A DNA stretch of 64,000 bases from Thermopolyspora flexuosa (GTDB lineage: Bacteria > Actinomycetota > Actinomycetes > Streptosporangiales > Streptosporangiaceae), in assembly GCF_006716785.1 (NCBI RefSeq), contig NZ_VFPQ01000001.1, positions 3,162,001 through 3,226,000 on the forward strand, read 5' to 3'. Numbering within the stretch: position 1 is the stretch's first letter; the number at the start of each line of letters is the position of its first letter. The notes beneath the pieces were generated by a model. The model searched no databases, was not told the DNA's origin, and saw nothing but the letters and a program-made list of their open reading frames with translations. Positions 1 through 8,449 of this stretch are shown one piece after another. A program made the position numbers and the translations under genes.

Positions 1-267
1 GCGCCGTACCAGCACCGTGTCGTTCGCCGTGAGCCGCTCGGTGTCCGGGCCGAGGATCTCCTGCTCGGTGAGCGGCCGCGGGTCGGCCTTCCGGTTCGCG
101 ATCGGGGCGTAGATCGCCGTCGACCTCTCCATCCGGTAGGTGCCCGCCGTCGCCTGCGTGCCGTCGCGCAGCCACCACCAGGCGCCGGCGCCCCCGGCGA
201 CCAGCACCAGCACCGTCGCGACCACCGCGACCCGACCCCGCGTGTCACCCCAGATCCGGCCCAGCAT
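1..267 (-). CDS. Single-pass membrane protein, partial (3' end off window)
   Basis: Only the first 89 codons are present; the gene runs off the left edge. The ATG at 267 lies 10 bases after the stop of the upstream gene at 278, so the two are probably co-transcribed downstream of lgt. A short basic N-terminus is followed by one hydrophobic segment (about residues 13-33) and then an outward-facing stretch. The segment YAPIANRKADPRPLTE matches FKPIADRRNDPKPVTA of the neighbouring gene, so the two are tandem paralogues sharing the same extracytoplasmic domain; this copy lacks the long proline-rich N-terminus. Function unknown. The start is well supported by position; the product call is limited to topology. 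Confidence 0.75.
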   Translation of the reverse strand, partial: MLGRIWGDTRGRVAVVATVLVLVAGGAGAWWWLRDGTQATAGTYRMERSTAIYAPIANRKADPRPLTEQEILGPDTERLTANDTVLVRR

Positions 268-277
268 GATCCTGACC

Positions 278-1567
278 TTACTTGGGCGACGCCTCCGGCT
301 TGCCGCCGGCGGCCACCACCCGTGTGAACACCGCCTTCTCCACCGCGCGGACCGTCAGCGACAGGCCGACGAAGTCGTCCCGCGCCGTCGGCTCGCGGCC
401 GTCGGCCCGCCCGAGCCACACCAGGCCGACCAGATGCCCCATCGCGTGCCCGCTCGCCTCGGTGTACCCGCCGGGGGCGAAGGCCGCCGCGGAGGACTCG
501 AGCGGGCGCACCCAGCCGCCCCGGTGCAGCGTGGTGAGCGTCTTGACCAGGTCGTCGGCGGCGTCGACCGTCGCCAGGTTGAACAGCGTGTACTGCGCGA
601 CGTACCGTCCGTCGGCGCTGCGGTAGAGCCCGCGCACCGCCTGGTTGCAGCCGCCCGCGGCGAGCTTGGCGGCGAGCTGCTCCCCCCACACGACCGCGGA
701 GCAGTCGCCGTCCTCCTTGCGCGCGACCAGCCGCAGCGTGATGCGGTCGCCCTTGAGGGTCCTGGTGGCGAAGAGCTCCTTGGCGGTGACCGGCTTCGGA
801 TCGTTCCTACGGTCGGCGATCGGTTTGAACTGCGGCAGCGAGGTCCAGCCCTGGTAGTCGTCCGGGCGGGCGAGGTCGACGCGCGAGCTCTCCCCGGCGG
901 CCGCCCTGGGCGGCTCGGCCACCTCCGACAGCCGCCCGACCACCACGGTGAGCGCGATCGCGATGGCGAGCACGACGACGCCCCCGGCGACCGCGACGAG
1001 CACCGTCTGCTGCCGGTCGCTCAGCCCGCGCTCGCGCAGCGCCGGGAGGCTGAACGAGAACGGCGAGCGCCGCCGTTTGGTACGCCCGGGGCGCGGCGGC
1101 TCGGCCGGCCCGCCGGCCGGCGGTCCCATCGGTTCCGGGCCCTGCGGTGGGACCGGCGGCGGGAACGGTCCCGACGCCGGCGCGCCCGGCGCCTCGGCGG
1201 CCTGCCGGTCGGTGAACCAGCGCCCGGCCGTGTTCCGCATGCGGCCGGTCGACCGTACGGCGGGCCGGGCCGGGCCGGGCGGGAAGGCCGGGCGTCCGGG
1301 CGGGGCCTGCTCCGCCGGGCCCGGGAACGGTCCGCCCGGCCCCGGCGGATGCCCGGCCGGGCGGAACGCCTGCGGCCGGGGGGCGGGACCGGGGCGCGGC
1401 TGCGGAGGCTCCGGTCCCTGACCCGGCAGCGGCGGCCCGCCGGGATGGGGCCCCGGGTGGTGCCACGCCGTCTGCCCACCGGCCGCGGGCGGCCGGTCCG
1501 CGGGCCCACCCGGGGCCTCCCGCCTGCGGCGGCGTCCGGGGCGCCCGTCGCGCCCGCCTGCGCTCAT
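278..1567 (-). CDS. Proline-rich single-pass membrane protein, unknown function
   Basis: A 429-residue protein whose first ~180 residues are low-complexity Pro/Gly/Arg sequence, followed by one membrane segment (about 186-208, VLVAVAGGVVVLAIAIAL) and an extracytoplasmic domain of about 215 residues with two cysteines. Topology suggests a cytoplasmic disordered tail and an exported C-terminal domain. The ATG at 1567 overlaps the lgt stop by 4 bp (ATGA), which fixes the start and implies translational coupling to lgt. The C-terminal domain recurs in the next gene downstream (1-267). I do not recognise the domain; linkage to lipoprotein maturation is only positional. Confidence 0.8.
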   Translation of the reverse strand: MSAGGRDGRPGRRRRREAPGGPADRPPAAGGQTAWHHPGPHPGGPPLPGQGPEPPQPRPGPAPRPQAFRPAGHPPGPGGPFPGPAEQAPPGRPAFPPGPARPAVRSTGRMRNTAGRWFTDRQAAEAPGAPASGPFPPPVPPQGPEPMGPPAGGPAEPPRPGRTKRRRSPFSFSLPALRERGLSDRQQTVLVAVAGGVVVLAIAIALTVVVGRLSEVAEPPRAAAGESSRVDLARPDDYQGWTSLPQFKPIADRRNDPKPVTAKELFATRTLKGDRITLRLVARKEDGDCSAVVWGEQLAAKLAAGGCNQAVRGLYRSADGRYVAQYTLFNLATVDAADDLVKTLTTLHRGGWVRPLESSAAAFAPGGYTEASGHAMGHLVGLVWLGRADGREPTARDDFVGLSLTVRAVEKAVFTRVVAAGGKPEASPK

Positions 1568-2544
1568 CGGCGGCCGGCCTCCCGTTCCGGCACGGCGCCG
1601 CCGTCCCCGTCACCGCGGCCCTCGGCCGCGGCGGAGCGCACGGTGCCCGGCTCGCCGTCCGGCTCGTCCCGGCCGTCGCCGCCGTCGCTCTCCTCCCGGT
1701 CAGCCTCCGGCCCGGCCGGGCCGGTGGCGACGCCGAGCGACTCCTCGGCGGTGCTGCCGCGCCAGAGCCAGAAGTACACGAGCGCGCCCACGAAGATGAC
1801 GATCGAGGTCCACTGGTTGAGCCGCAGGCCGAGGATCTCGTGGGCGGGGTCGACCCGCATGCCCTCGATCCAGAACCGGCCGGCGGTGTACCCGGCGACG
1901 TAGAGCGCGAACAGCCGGCCGTGCCGCAGGTCGAACCGCCTGCCCAGCCAGATCAGCGTGAACCCCACCGCGAAGTCCCACAGCATCTCGTACAGGAACG
2001 TCGGGTGGTAGGTGAGCACGCCGGGGACGGTGCCCGGCCGGCCGGGGTCGATCTCCAGGCCCCACGGCAGGTCGGTGGGCCCGCCGAACAGCTCCTGGTT
2101 GAAGTAGTTGCCCAGACGCCCGATGCCCTGCGCGATCACGATGCCGGGCGCGGCGGCGTCGGCGACCGCGGTGAGCGAGATGCCGCGCCGGCGGCAGCCG
2201 ATCCACACGCCGACCCCGCCGAGCGCGATCGCCCCCCACACGCCCAGGCCGCCGTTCCAGATGAACAGCGCCTCGATCGGCTCGTTGGGCGCGTCCGGCC
2301 CGAAGTACAGCTGCCAGTCGGTGATGACGTGGTAGAGCCGGCCGCCGACGAGCCCGAAGGGCACGGCCCAGACGGCGAGGTCGGTGATCGTGCCCGGGTC
2401 GCCGCCACGGGCGCGCCAGCGGCGCTCCGTCAGGATGACGGCGACCACGACACCGAGCACGATGCAGAGGGCGTAGGCCCGGATGGGGATCGGCCCCAGG
2501 TACCAGACCCCCTGAGACGGGCTGGGAATCGAGGCAAGCGGCAT
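1564..2544 (-). CDS. lgt: Prolipoprotein diacylglyceryl transferase Lgt
   Basis: Lgt moves diacylglyceryl from phosphatidylglycerol to the lipobox cysteine of prelipoproteins in the membrane, the first step of lipoprotein maturation. The 326-residue protein has about seven membrane segments, the Lgt signature GRLGNYFNQE near residue 143, and the expected WNGGLGVWGA and HPTFLYEMLWD motifs. The last ~70 residues form an acidic, disordered C-terminal tail longer than in the E. coli enzyme, as is common in actinomycetes. It lies downstream of the trp genes, an arrangement known in Streptomyces. The gene overlaps the next one by 4 bp. Identification is firm. Confidence 0.95.
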   Translation of the reverse strand: MPLASIPSPSQGVWYLGPIPIRAYALCIVLGVVVAVILTERRWRARGGDPGTITDLAVWAVPFGLVGGRLYHVITDWQLYFGPDAPNEPIEALFIWNGGLGVWGAIALGGVGVWIGCRRRGISLTAVADAAAPGIVIAQGIGRLGNYFNQELFGGPTDLPWGLEIDPGRPGTVPGVLTYHPTFLYEMLWDFAVGFTLIWLGRRFDLRHGRLFALYVAGYTAGRFWIEGMRVDPAHEILGLRLNQWTSIVIFVGALVYFWLWRGSTAEESLGVATGPAGPEADREESDGGDGRDEPDGEPGTVRSAAAEGRGDGDGGAVPEREAGRR

Positions 2545-2628
2545 GTCGGTGACGTTACCCTACTCCCGCAGCCCGCGCGTCCCGGCGATCCGTTTCCCTG
2601 GCGCCCGGCCTGCGTCACCGGGCGTGGA

Positions 2629-3381
2629 TCACTTGGGCTGCGCCTCGAGGATCGCCTTCTCCAGCTCGCCGGGGAGGAACGCCGTGTACTCGAGATCCTT
2701 GCCGTCGAGCTTGACCGTCGGCGTGCCCTTGATGTTGGCGCTCTGCATGGTCCGCGACGAGTAGTTGAGCTGTTCCGAGGCGCCCTGCTGGCCGCGCACG
2801 CAGCTTTCGAAGTTGGCGTCGGTCACCCCGGCCTCCTTGCCCCAGGCGACCAGGTCGTCGATCTCGAAGCCGACGTCGCCCTCCCTCGGCTGCTCCTTGA
2901 AGAGCCGGTCGTGCAGCGCCATCCAGGGCCGGTCACCGGGCACGCAGCGCAGCGCGGTCGAGGCGCGGAGCGAGTTGCCCCGCAGCGGCTCCTGGGGGAA
3001 GAGCACGATGGGGTGGTAGACCACCTTCACCTTGCCCTCGGCGGCGAGGCGCTTGATCGTGTCGCCGCTCGTCTCCTCGAAGTTCTTGCAGGCGGGGCAC
3101 TGGAAGTCCTCGTAGATGTCGAGGACCGGGGCGTTCACGCCGGGCCGCGCCATCACCACGTCGCCCTCGGCCGTGCGGCTGATCGGCGCGAGCTCGCCCG
3201 CGTACACCTCGGAGCGGTTGCGCGTCGACTGCCAGATCGCGACCATCGCCACGATCAGCACGACCACGCCCACCACGGACAGCGTGATGGTGACCTGGCG
3301 GCGGCGCTGTTCCCGCTTGCGCTCCTGCTCCCGCTGGAGGCGAATCTTCTCTCGGGTGGCCCTCCGGGCGGCGTTGCCCAT
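2629..3381 (-). CDS. DsbA-like membrane-anchored thiol-disulfide oxidoreductase
   Basis: A 250-residue thioredoxin-fold protein: a strongly basic, coiled N-terminus (1-29), one signal-anchor segment (30-50), then an exported DsbA/Thioredoxin_4 domain with the active-site motif CPAC at residues 95-98 and a cis-Pro loop (KGTPTVKL). Two further cysteines lie in the helical insert. Such proteins oxidise or isomerise disulfides outside the membrane. The ATG at 3381 overlaps the stop of the upstream MauE gene by 4 bp, so this start was chosen over a longer open frame reaching 3537. The MauE partner, which presumably exchanges electrons with it, makes this a redox pair. Confidence 0.9.
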   Translation of the reverse strand: MGNAARRATREKIRLQREQERKREQRRRQVTITLSVVGVVVLIVAMVAIWQSTRNRSEVYAGELAPISRTAEGDVVMARPGVNAPVLDIYEDFQCPACKNFEETSGDTIKRLAAEGKVKVVYHPIVLFPQEPLRGNSLRASTALRCVPGDRPWMALHDRLFKEQPREGDVGFEIDDLVAWGKEAGVTDANFESCVRGQQGASEQLNYSSRTMQSANIKGTPTVKLDGKDLEYTAFLPGELEKAILEAQPK

Positions 3382-3980
3382 CAATCGTCCTTTTCTCGGT
3401 TCCGTTCCTCGTCCGCTTCGGGATCGTCGTCTGCGTCGGAGTCGTCGCGGTAGGGGCTTTGGTCCCCGTCCGCGGCCGGCGCCAGGCCGAGCGCGGTGTC
3501 GAGGGCGAACCGCCCCGGGGGCTTGACCGCGACCCATGCGGCGAGGGCGAGGAAGCCCACGTCACGCAGGATCTCGGGCAGGTAGTTGGCCTTCTGGCCG
3601 GGCGGCAGCGCGCCACCGCCGCCGAAGCACCCGCAGTCGATGTTGAGCCCGCGGGCCCAGGCGGAGGCGATGCCGATGACGAACGCGAGCATCAGCACCG
3701 CGGTGGCGATCGCCGCCATCCGCGTGAGCAGCCCGATGACCAGCAGCAGCCCGATGACGATCTCCAGAATCGGCAGCACGTAGCCGACGATCTCCGCGAC
3801 GGCCTCCGGCAGGAGCTCGTACGCCTTGACCGCCTGGATCGACAGCGCCGGGGCGCCCATCTTCGACCAACCGGCCACGATGAGGACCCCGGCCAAAACC
3901 AGCCGGGCGACCGTCGTCACCCAGGGTAGCGCGACCCGTGCCAAGGGCAACGGTGCCGTGGCTGAGCTCTGTGTTGTCAC
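3381..3980 (-). CDS. MauE/DoxX-family redox membrane protein
   Basis: Four membrane segments in the MauE/DoxX arrangement (first ARLVLAGVLIVAGWSK), a conserved CGCFGG dicysteine motif in the loop after the third, and an acidic C-terminal tail. MauE proteins are thought to handle disulfide formation for exported partners; the adjoining DsbA-like gene, translationally coupled by ATGA, fits that role. Two GTG starts are possible: 3980 and 4040. I chose 3980 because a perfect 13-bp hairpin (4014-4044) would otherwise lie inside the coding region and because a GAGGAG stretch precedes it. With this start the protein has 199 residues. Confidence 0.8.
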   Translation of the reverse strand: MTTQSSATAPLPLARVALPWVTTVARLVLAGVLIVAGWSKMGAPALSIQAVKAYELLPEAVAEIVGYVLPILEIVIGLLLVIGLLTRMAAIATAVLMLAFVIGIASAWARGLNIDCGCFGGGGALPPGQKANYLPEILRDVGFLALAAWVAVKPPGRFALDTALGLAPAADGDQSPYRDDSDADDDPEADEERNREKDD

Positions 3981-4013
3981 GGTTCTGCTCGTCTCCTCGT
4001 CCTTCCCCCGCCG

Positions 4014-4044
4014 GCGTGTGCCGGCGACCTCCGCCGGCACACGC
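4014..4044 (-). terminator. Strong hairpin between trpA and mauE
   Basis: Perfect 13-bp inverted repeat (arms 4014-4026 and 4032-4044, left arm GCGTGTGCCGGCG) around a 5-nt loop. It lies in the leader of mauE, about 210 bases past trpA. No U-run follows, so it may act as a terminator, a processing barrier or a translational control hairpin. Confidence 0.5.
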
Positions 4045-4252
4045 GGAGCCCCGGCCCACTACAGCACACCCGCCGTAAACGCGGTGTAAGCGCACGCCTC
4101 TGCCGGCGTTCGTGCAGGGGCGTCTTCAGCCTACGACCGGCGCGGGCCGGTACGGGCGCGACGCGCCCGACATACCCAAAGACGGCGGGCGGGCCGGGCG
4201 ACAGGAGATACGCGCGAGGCGCGGGGTAAGGACGGGCCGGACGGCCCCGGGA

Positions 4253-5053
4253 TCAGGCGCGCACGCCCGCGGCGAGCTCCTCGGCGAGCGCGCGGACCGC
4301 GGCGAGCCCGGACGCCTCGTCCGGGGCGTCGAGCAGGCGGCGGATGAAGGCCGAGCCGACGATCACGCCGTCCGCGTACGCGGCCACCTCGGCGGCCTGG
4401 GCGCCGTTGCTCACGCCCAGGCCCACGCACACCGGCAGGGTGGTGTGCTCCCGGGTGCGCTTGACCAGGCCCTCGGCCGCGGCGCTCACCGTCTCCCGGG
4501 CGCCGGTGACGCCCATGAGCGACGCGGCGTACACGAACCCGGTGCAGCACCGCACCACCTTCTCGATGCGCGCGTCGGTGGAGCTGGGCGCGACGAGGAA
4601 GACGGTGTCGATGCCCGCGGCGGCGCTCGCCTCCAGCCACGGCCCGGCCTCCTCCGGGGTGAGGTCCGGGGTGATCGTGCCGGCCCCGCCCGCGGCGGCG
4701 AGGTCGCGGGCGAAGCGCTCGGCGCCGTAACGGTCCACCGGGTTCCAGTACGTCATGACGAGCGTGGCGGCGCCGGTGGCGGCGACGGCCTCCACGGTGC
4801 GCAGCACGTCGGCGATGCGGGTCCCGTTGACCAGGGCGCGGTGCACCGCGTCCTGGATGGTCGGGCCGTCCATGAGCGGGTCGGAGTACGGCAGGCCGAT
4901 CTCGATCACGTCGCACCCGCCCTCGACCATCGTGGTGGCCGCGGCGATGGCGCCCCGCGCGGAGGGGAAGCCTGCGGGCAGGTAGCCGACCAGGGCGGCG
5001 CGCTTCTCGGCCCGCGCCTTCTCGAACACCGTCTGGAGAGTCGTCATCGTCAC
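4253..5053 (-). CDS. trpA: Tryptophan synthase alpha chain
   Basis: TrpA cleaves indole-3-glycerol phosphate to indole and glyceraldehyde-3-phosphate and channels indole to TrpB. The 266-residue TIM barrel carries the two catalytic acids in place: Glu51 (CDVIEIGLPYSDP) and Asp62 (LMDGPTIQ). The phosphate-binding loops (GVTGAR, GLGVSNGAQAAEV, DGVIVGSAF) are present. One substitution from the common motif TYYNP to TYWNP is conservative. It follows trpB by 64 bases on the same strand. The protein is full length and probably fully active. Confidence 0.96.
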   Translation of the reverse strand: MTMTTLQTVFEKARAEKRAALVGYLPAGFPSARGAIAAATTMVEGGCDVIEIGLPYSDPLMDGPTIQDAVHRALVNGTRIADVLRTVEAVAATGAATLVMTYWNPVDRYGAERFARDLAAAGGAGTITPDLTPEEAGPWLEASAAAGIDTVFLVAPSSTDARIEKVVRCCTGFVYAASLMGVTGARETVSAAAEGLVKRTREHTTLPVCVGLGVSNGAQAAEVAAYADGVIVGSAFIRRLLDAPDEASGLAAVRALAEELAAGVRA

Positions 5054-5117
5054 GTCCGTCTATGTCCGTCGTCCCGCCCGGTCGGTCCCGCGGACCCTGG
5101 CCGGTGCTGCTCGATCG

Positions 5118-6341
5118 TCAGAGGTTGAAGTACTTCATCGCGGTGGCCATGTCCTTGTCACCGCGTCCGGAGAGGTTCACCAGGATCGTCGCGCCGGGCC
5201 CGAGCTCGCGGCCGAGCTCGAGCGCCCCGGCGAGCGCGTGGCTCGACTCCAGCGCCGGGATGATGCCCTCGGTGCGGGCGAGCAGCGCGAACGCCTCCAT
5301 CGCCGCCTCGTCGGTGACCCCGTGGTACACGGCCCGGCCGGAGTCCTTGAGCCAGGCGTGCTCGGGGCCGACCCCGGGGTAGTCGAGGCCCGCCGAGATG
5401 CTGTGCGACTCGATCGTCTGGCCCTCGTCGTCCTGGAGCACGTAGGTGCGCGCCCCGTGGAGCACGCCGACCGAGCCCGCGGTGAGGGTGAGCGCGTGCT
5501 CGCCGGACTCCAGGCCGTGCCCGGCCGCCTCGTAGCCGTGCAGCTGCACGTCCTTGTCGTCGAGGAAGGCGTGGAAGATGCCGATGGCGTTCGAGCCGCC
5601 GCCGACGCAGGCCGCGACCGCGTCGGGCAGGCGGCCGGTGAGCTCGATGACCTGGCGGCGCGCCTCCACGCCGATGATCCGGGCGAAGTCGCGCACGATC
5701 TCCGGGAAGGGGTGGGGCCCGGCGACCGTGCCGAAGATGTAGTGGGTGTGGTCGACGTTGGTGACCCAGTCGCGGAAGGCCTCGTTGATCGCGTCCTTGA
5801 GCGTCCTGCTGCCGGTGTGCACCGGCACGACCTTCGCGCCGAGCAGCTTCATCCGGGCGACGTTGAGCGCCTGGCGCTCGCAGTCGACCGCGCCCATGTA
5901 GATGACGCACTCCAGGCCGAGCAGCGCGGCCGCGGTCGCGGTGGCGACGCCGTGCTGGCCCGCGCCGGTCTCGGCGATCACCCGGGTCTTGCCGAGCCGC
6001 TTGGTGAGCAGCGCCTGCCCGAGCACGTTGTTGATCTTGTGGGCGCCGGTGTGGGTGAGGTCCTCCCGCTTGAGGAGGATGCGGGCGCCGCCGGCGTGCT
6101 CGGCGAACCGCGGCACCTCGGTGACCGGGGTCGGCCGGCCCGCGTAGGTGCGCAGCAGGTGGTCGAACTCGCGGACGAACTCCGGATCGTTCCGCGCCTC
6201 GTTGAAGACCTTCTCCACCTCGTCGAGCGCCGGGATGAGCGCCTCCGGCACGAACCTCCCGCCGAAGATGCCGAACCGTCCGTGCTCGTCCGGTCCCGGC
6301 CCGGCCAGGTCGGCCGCGCTCAACATGGTCGCCTCACTCAC
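5118..6341 (-). CDS. trpB: Tryptophan synthase beta chain
   Basis: TrpB condenses indole with L-serine in the last step of tryptophan synthesis, using PLP bound to Lys102 in the motif [10 protein letters not shown]. The phosphate-binding GGGSNA loop, the GRFVPE N-terminus typical of TrpB1 and the catalytic ETGAGQHG segment are all intact. At 407 residues it has the usual length. It lies 30 bases after trpC and 64 before trpA, so trpCBA probably form one transcript. No trpM/trpX-type small gene lies between trpC and trpB. Confidence 0.97.
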   Translation of the reverse strand: MSEATMLSAADLAGPGPDEHGRFGIFGGRFVPEALIPALDEVEKVFNEARNDPEFVREFDHLLRTYAGRPTPVTEVPRFAEHAGGARILLKREDLTHTGAHKINNVLGQALLTKRLGKTRVIAETGAGQHGVATATAAALLGLECVIYMGAVDCERQALNVARMKLLGAKVVPVHTGSRTLKDAINEAFRDWVTNVDHTHYIFGTVAGPHPFPEIVRDFARIIGVEARRQVIELTGRLPDAVAACVGGGSNAIGIFHAFLDDKDVQLHGYEAAGHGLESGEHALTLTAGSVGVLHGARTYVLQDDEGQTIESHSISAGLDYPGVGPEHAWLKDSGRAVYHGVTDEAAMEAFALLARTEGIIPALESSHALAGALELGRELGPGATILVNLSGRGDKDMATAMKYFNL

Positions 6342-6371
6342 GCTTCCTCCTCAGCTGCGCCGCCGGGCGGC

Positions 6372-7196
6372 TCAGTGACGCCGTTCCTGCCCGGTGTCCT
6401 GGCGTGACGCCGGATGGGCGCCGGCGGTCACCAGATCGTGCACCGCGGCGCGCGGATCCCTCCCGGTGACCAGGCTCTCCCCCACCAGGACGGCGTCCGC
6501 GCCCGCCCGGGCGTAAGCGAGCAGGTCGTGCGGCCCGCGCACACCCGACTCGGCGATCTTGATGATACCGTCCGGGATTTTCGGCGCGAGCTTGGCGAAC
6601 ACCTCGCGGTCGACCTTTAGGGTCTTCAGATCCCGGGCGTTCACTCCGATGACCTTCGCGCCCGCGTCGAGCGCGCGGTCGAGCTCCTCCTCGGTGTGCA
6701 CCTCCACCAGCGGGACGAGGCCGATCGACTCGGCCCGCTCGATCAGCGACACCAGGGCCTGCTGGTCCAGGGCCGCCACGATGAGCAGGGCGAGGTCCGC
6801 GCCGTACGCCCGCGCCTCCCACAGCTGGTAGGAGGTGACGATGAAGTCCTTCCGCAGCAGCGGCACGTCCACCCGCGCCCGCACGGCGGCCAGATCCTCG
6901 AGGCTGCCCGCGAACTTGCGCCGCTCGGTCAGCACGCTGATCACGTGCGCGCCGCCCGCCTCGTAGTCGCTCGCCAGAGCGGCCGGATCGGCGATCGCCG
7001 CCAGCGGCCCCTTGGAAGGACTGGACCGCTTGACCTCCGCGATCACCGAGACCCGGTCACCGCCGAGCACCGCGTACACGTCCCGCGGTGCGGGGGCCCG
7101 CTCGGCACGCCGCTTGAGTTCCTCGATCCCCACGGACCGCTGCCGCTCGGCGAGGTCGGCCCGCACCCCGTCCAGGATCTCGTCCAGCACACTCAC
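6372..7196 (-). CDS. trpC: Indole-3-glycerol phosphate synthase
   Basis: TrpC closes the indole ring, converting CdRP to indole-3-glycerol phosphate. The 274-residue protein shows the family motifs [11 protein letters not shown] (catalytic Lys), [27 protein letters not shown] and AESGV. It starts with GTG at 7196, preceded by AGGAG at a good distance. The last ~15 residues form an extra polar tail. No trpF is near it; PriA in the his operon can supply that step. The 133 bases upstream hold no gene and probably the trpCBA promoter (a TATAGC hexamer is visible near 7237). Confidence 0.96.
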   Translation of the reverse strand: MSVLDEILDGVRADLAERQRSVGIEELKRRAERAPAPRDVYAVLGGDRVSVIAEVKRSSPSKGPLAAIADPAALASDYEAGGAHVISVLTERRKFAGSLEDLAAVRARVDVPLLRKDFIVTSYQLWEARAYGADLALLIVAALDQQALVSLIERAESIGLVPLVEVHTEEELDRALDAGAKVIGVNARDLKTLKVDREVFAKLAPKIPDGIIKIAESGVRGPHDLLAYARAGADAVLVGESLVTGRDPRAAVHDLVTAGAHPASRQDTGQERRH

Positions 7197-7329
7197 ACGG
7201 TCTCCTCGCCCGTCCAGTACTCGTTCTGCCGATGCTATAAGCCCGCGTCACCGCGACCCGACACCGGGGTTGTATCCCCCGTTGTTCCCCCGTGTCGCCC
7301 CTCGCCGCCACGGGATCCTCCCGCCGCCC

Positions 7330-7788
7330 CTATGGCGCGAGGAATTGCCCGAAAGGCAGATTTCTCACCACCCCATAGGAAATAAGGAGCGCGAGAAAGG
7401 CCCACACAATTGCGGGATGCGGTGCTTTTTCGGCGAAGGGCCTGCCCTGCCATGAGCGTACCGCCCACCGTACCCACAGCGCGGCCGCCATGGGGAGCAA
7501 CACGACGAACAGCGCGTTCAGCCCCAGGGCGGCGCCGATGTCGCCGCGGGTGAGCGCGTGCAGCGCGCGCAGCGTCCCGCAGCCGGGACAGTACAGGCCG
7601 GTGAGCGCGAGCAGCGGGCAGGGCGGATAGTGGCCGGGCTCGTTGGGATCGACCACGGCCACGAGGGCGGTCCCCGCCGCCGCGACGGCCGCGACCGCCG
7701 CGGACGGCAGCGCCGAACACAGGCGGCGGCCGATCCCGGGCCCGGTCCCCTGACGGGACCCGCCACCGGGATCGCCCGTCGCCGTCAT
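7330..7788 (-). CDS. DUF2752 membrane protein
   Basis: Small integral membrane protein with the DUF2752 signature: CPLLALTGLYCPGCGTLRAL, in which the cysteines form a CPxL...YCPGCG cluster, followed by the usual LTRGD...ALGLN loop and three hydrophobic segments. Function unknown; such proteins are common beside actinobacterial trp or cytochrome genes. ATG at 7788 is chosen because a G-rich stretch precedes it; an in-frame ATG at 7812 would add eight residues. It shares a strand with trpC, 133 bases away. Confidence 0.75.
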   Translation of the reverse strand: MTATGDPGGGSRQGTGPGIGRRLCSALPSAAVAAVAAAGTALVAVVDPNEPGHYPPCPLLALTGLYCPGCGTLRALHALTRGDIGAALGLNALFVVLLPMAAALWVRWAVRSWQGRPFAEKAPHPAIVWAFLALLISYGVVRNLPFGQFLAP

Positions 7789-7844
7789 CCCCGGCCCCCG
7801 TCGCGCCGGCATCGCTCAGACCGGCGTCCGGATGTGACGACGCA

Positions 7845-8318
7845 TCACAACGACGAGGTCGTCGTCGCGGTCCACCACGCCCCCCAGCCGAGGGTGAGGA
7901 AGGCGATCCAGTAGAGCAGCCACAGGCCGGTGAGGATCCAGCCGAGGATCACCCCGGTCAGCGCCATGCCGTGGCCCTGCTCACCGGTGCGCTTGACCTG
8001 CCCGAGCGCGACGTGCCCGAAGATCACCGCGAGCACCGAGGTGGCGCCGCAGGTGACGAAGCCGAGGATGCCGAGGATCATCGCGGTGACCGCCAGCCCG
8101 TTGGTGCCCGGCGCCTGGTAGGGGGCGTAGCCGGGCTGCTGGTAGCCGTAGGCCTGGTTGTAGTCGGTGTAGCCCGGCTGGGGCTGGGCGTACCCCGGGT
8201 TGGGCTGGCCGTACCCGGGATCGGGCTGCCCATAGCCCGGCTGCTGGCCGTAGCCGTACCCGCCGTGCGGGCCTCCGTACCCCCCGCCCTGGTTGTCTGG
8301 CGGATACCCGTAACTCAT
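7845..8318 (-). CDS. DUF4190 membrane protein with Gly/Tyr/Pro/Gln repeats
   Basis: A 157-residue protein: the first ~85 residues are an imperfect repeat of the type QPGYGQP/NPGYAQP (low-complexity, cytoplasmic), then a DUF4190 domain with two membrane segments and the conserved GLAVTAMILGILGFV and FGHVALGQVKRTGE motifs. Start ATG 8318 was chosen over an in-frame ATG at 8348 because GGAG precedes it by six bases. Tyr/Gly/Pro/Gln-rich tails of this type occur on many actinobacterial membrane proteins and may promote protein-protein association; the precise role is unknown. Confidence 0.85.
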   Translation of the reverse strand: MSYGYPPDNQGGGYGGPHGGYGYGQQPGYGQPDPGYGQPNPGYAQPQPGYTDYNQAYGYQQPGYAPYQAPGTNGLAVTAMILGILGFVTCGATSVLAVIFGHVALGQVKRTGEQGHGMALTGVILGWILTGLWLLYWIAFLTLGWGAWWTATTTSSL

Positions 8319-8423
8319 CGACGGCTCCTGGTGGACGAAACTGCGCAAGGTCGCGCCCGTAGCCTATCGGCAAGAACGGAAATTCTTGTCGTCCGGCGGA
8401 ATTTTGTCGGCAAGTTGTGATGG

Positions 8424-8449
8424 GCTTACCGTGCGTGCTTACCGTGCGT
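8424..8449 (+). repeat. 13-bp tandem duplication over a stop codon
   Basis: Two perfect adjacent copies of GCTTACCGTGCGT (8424-8436, 8437-8449). The second copy contains the TAA stop (8439-8441, minus strand) and last codons of the Trp-associated membrane protein; the first copy repeats them just after the stop, in a different frame. Confidence 0.9.
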
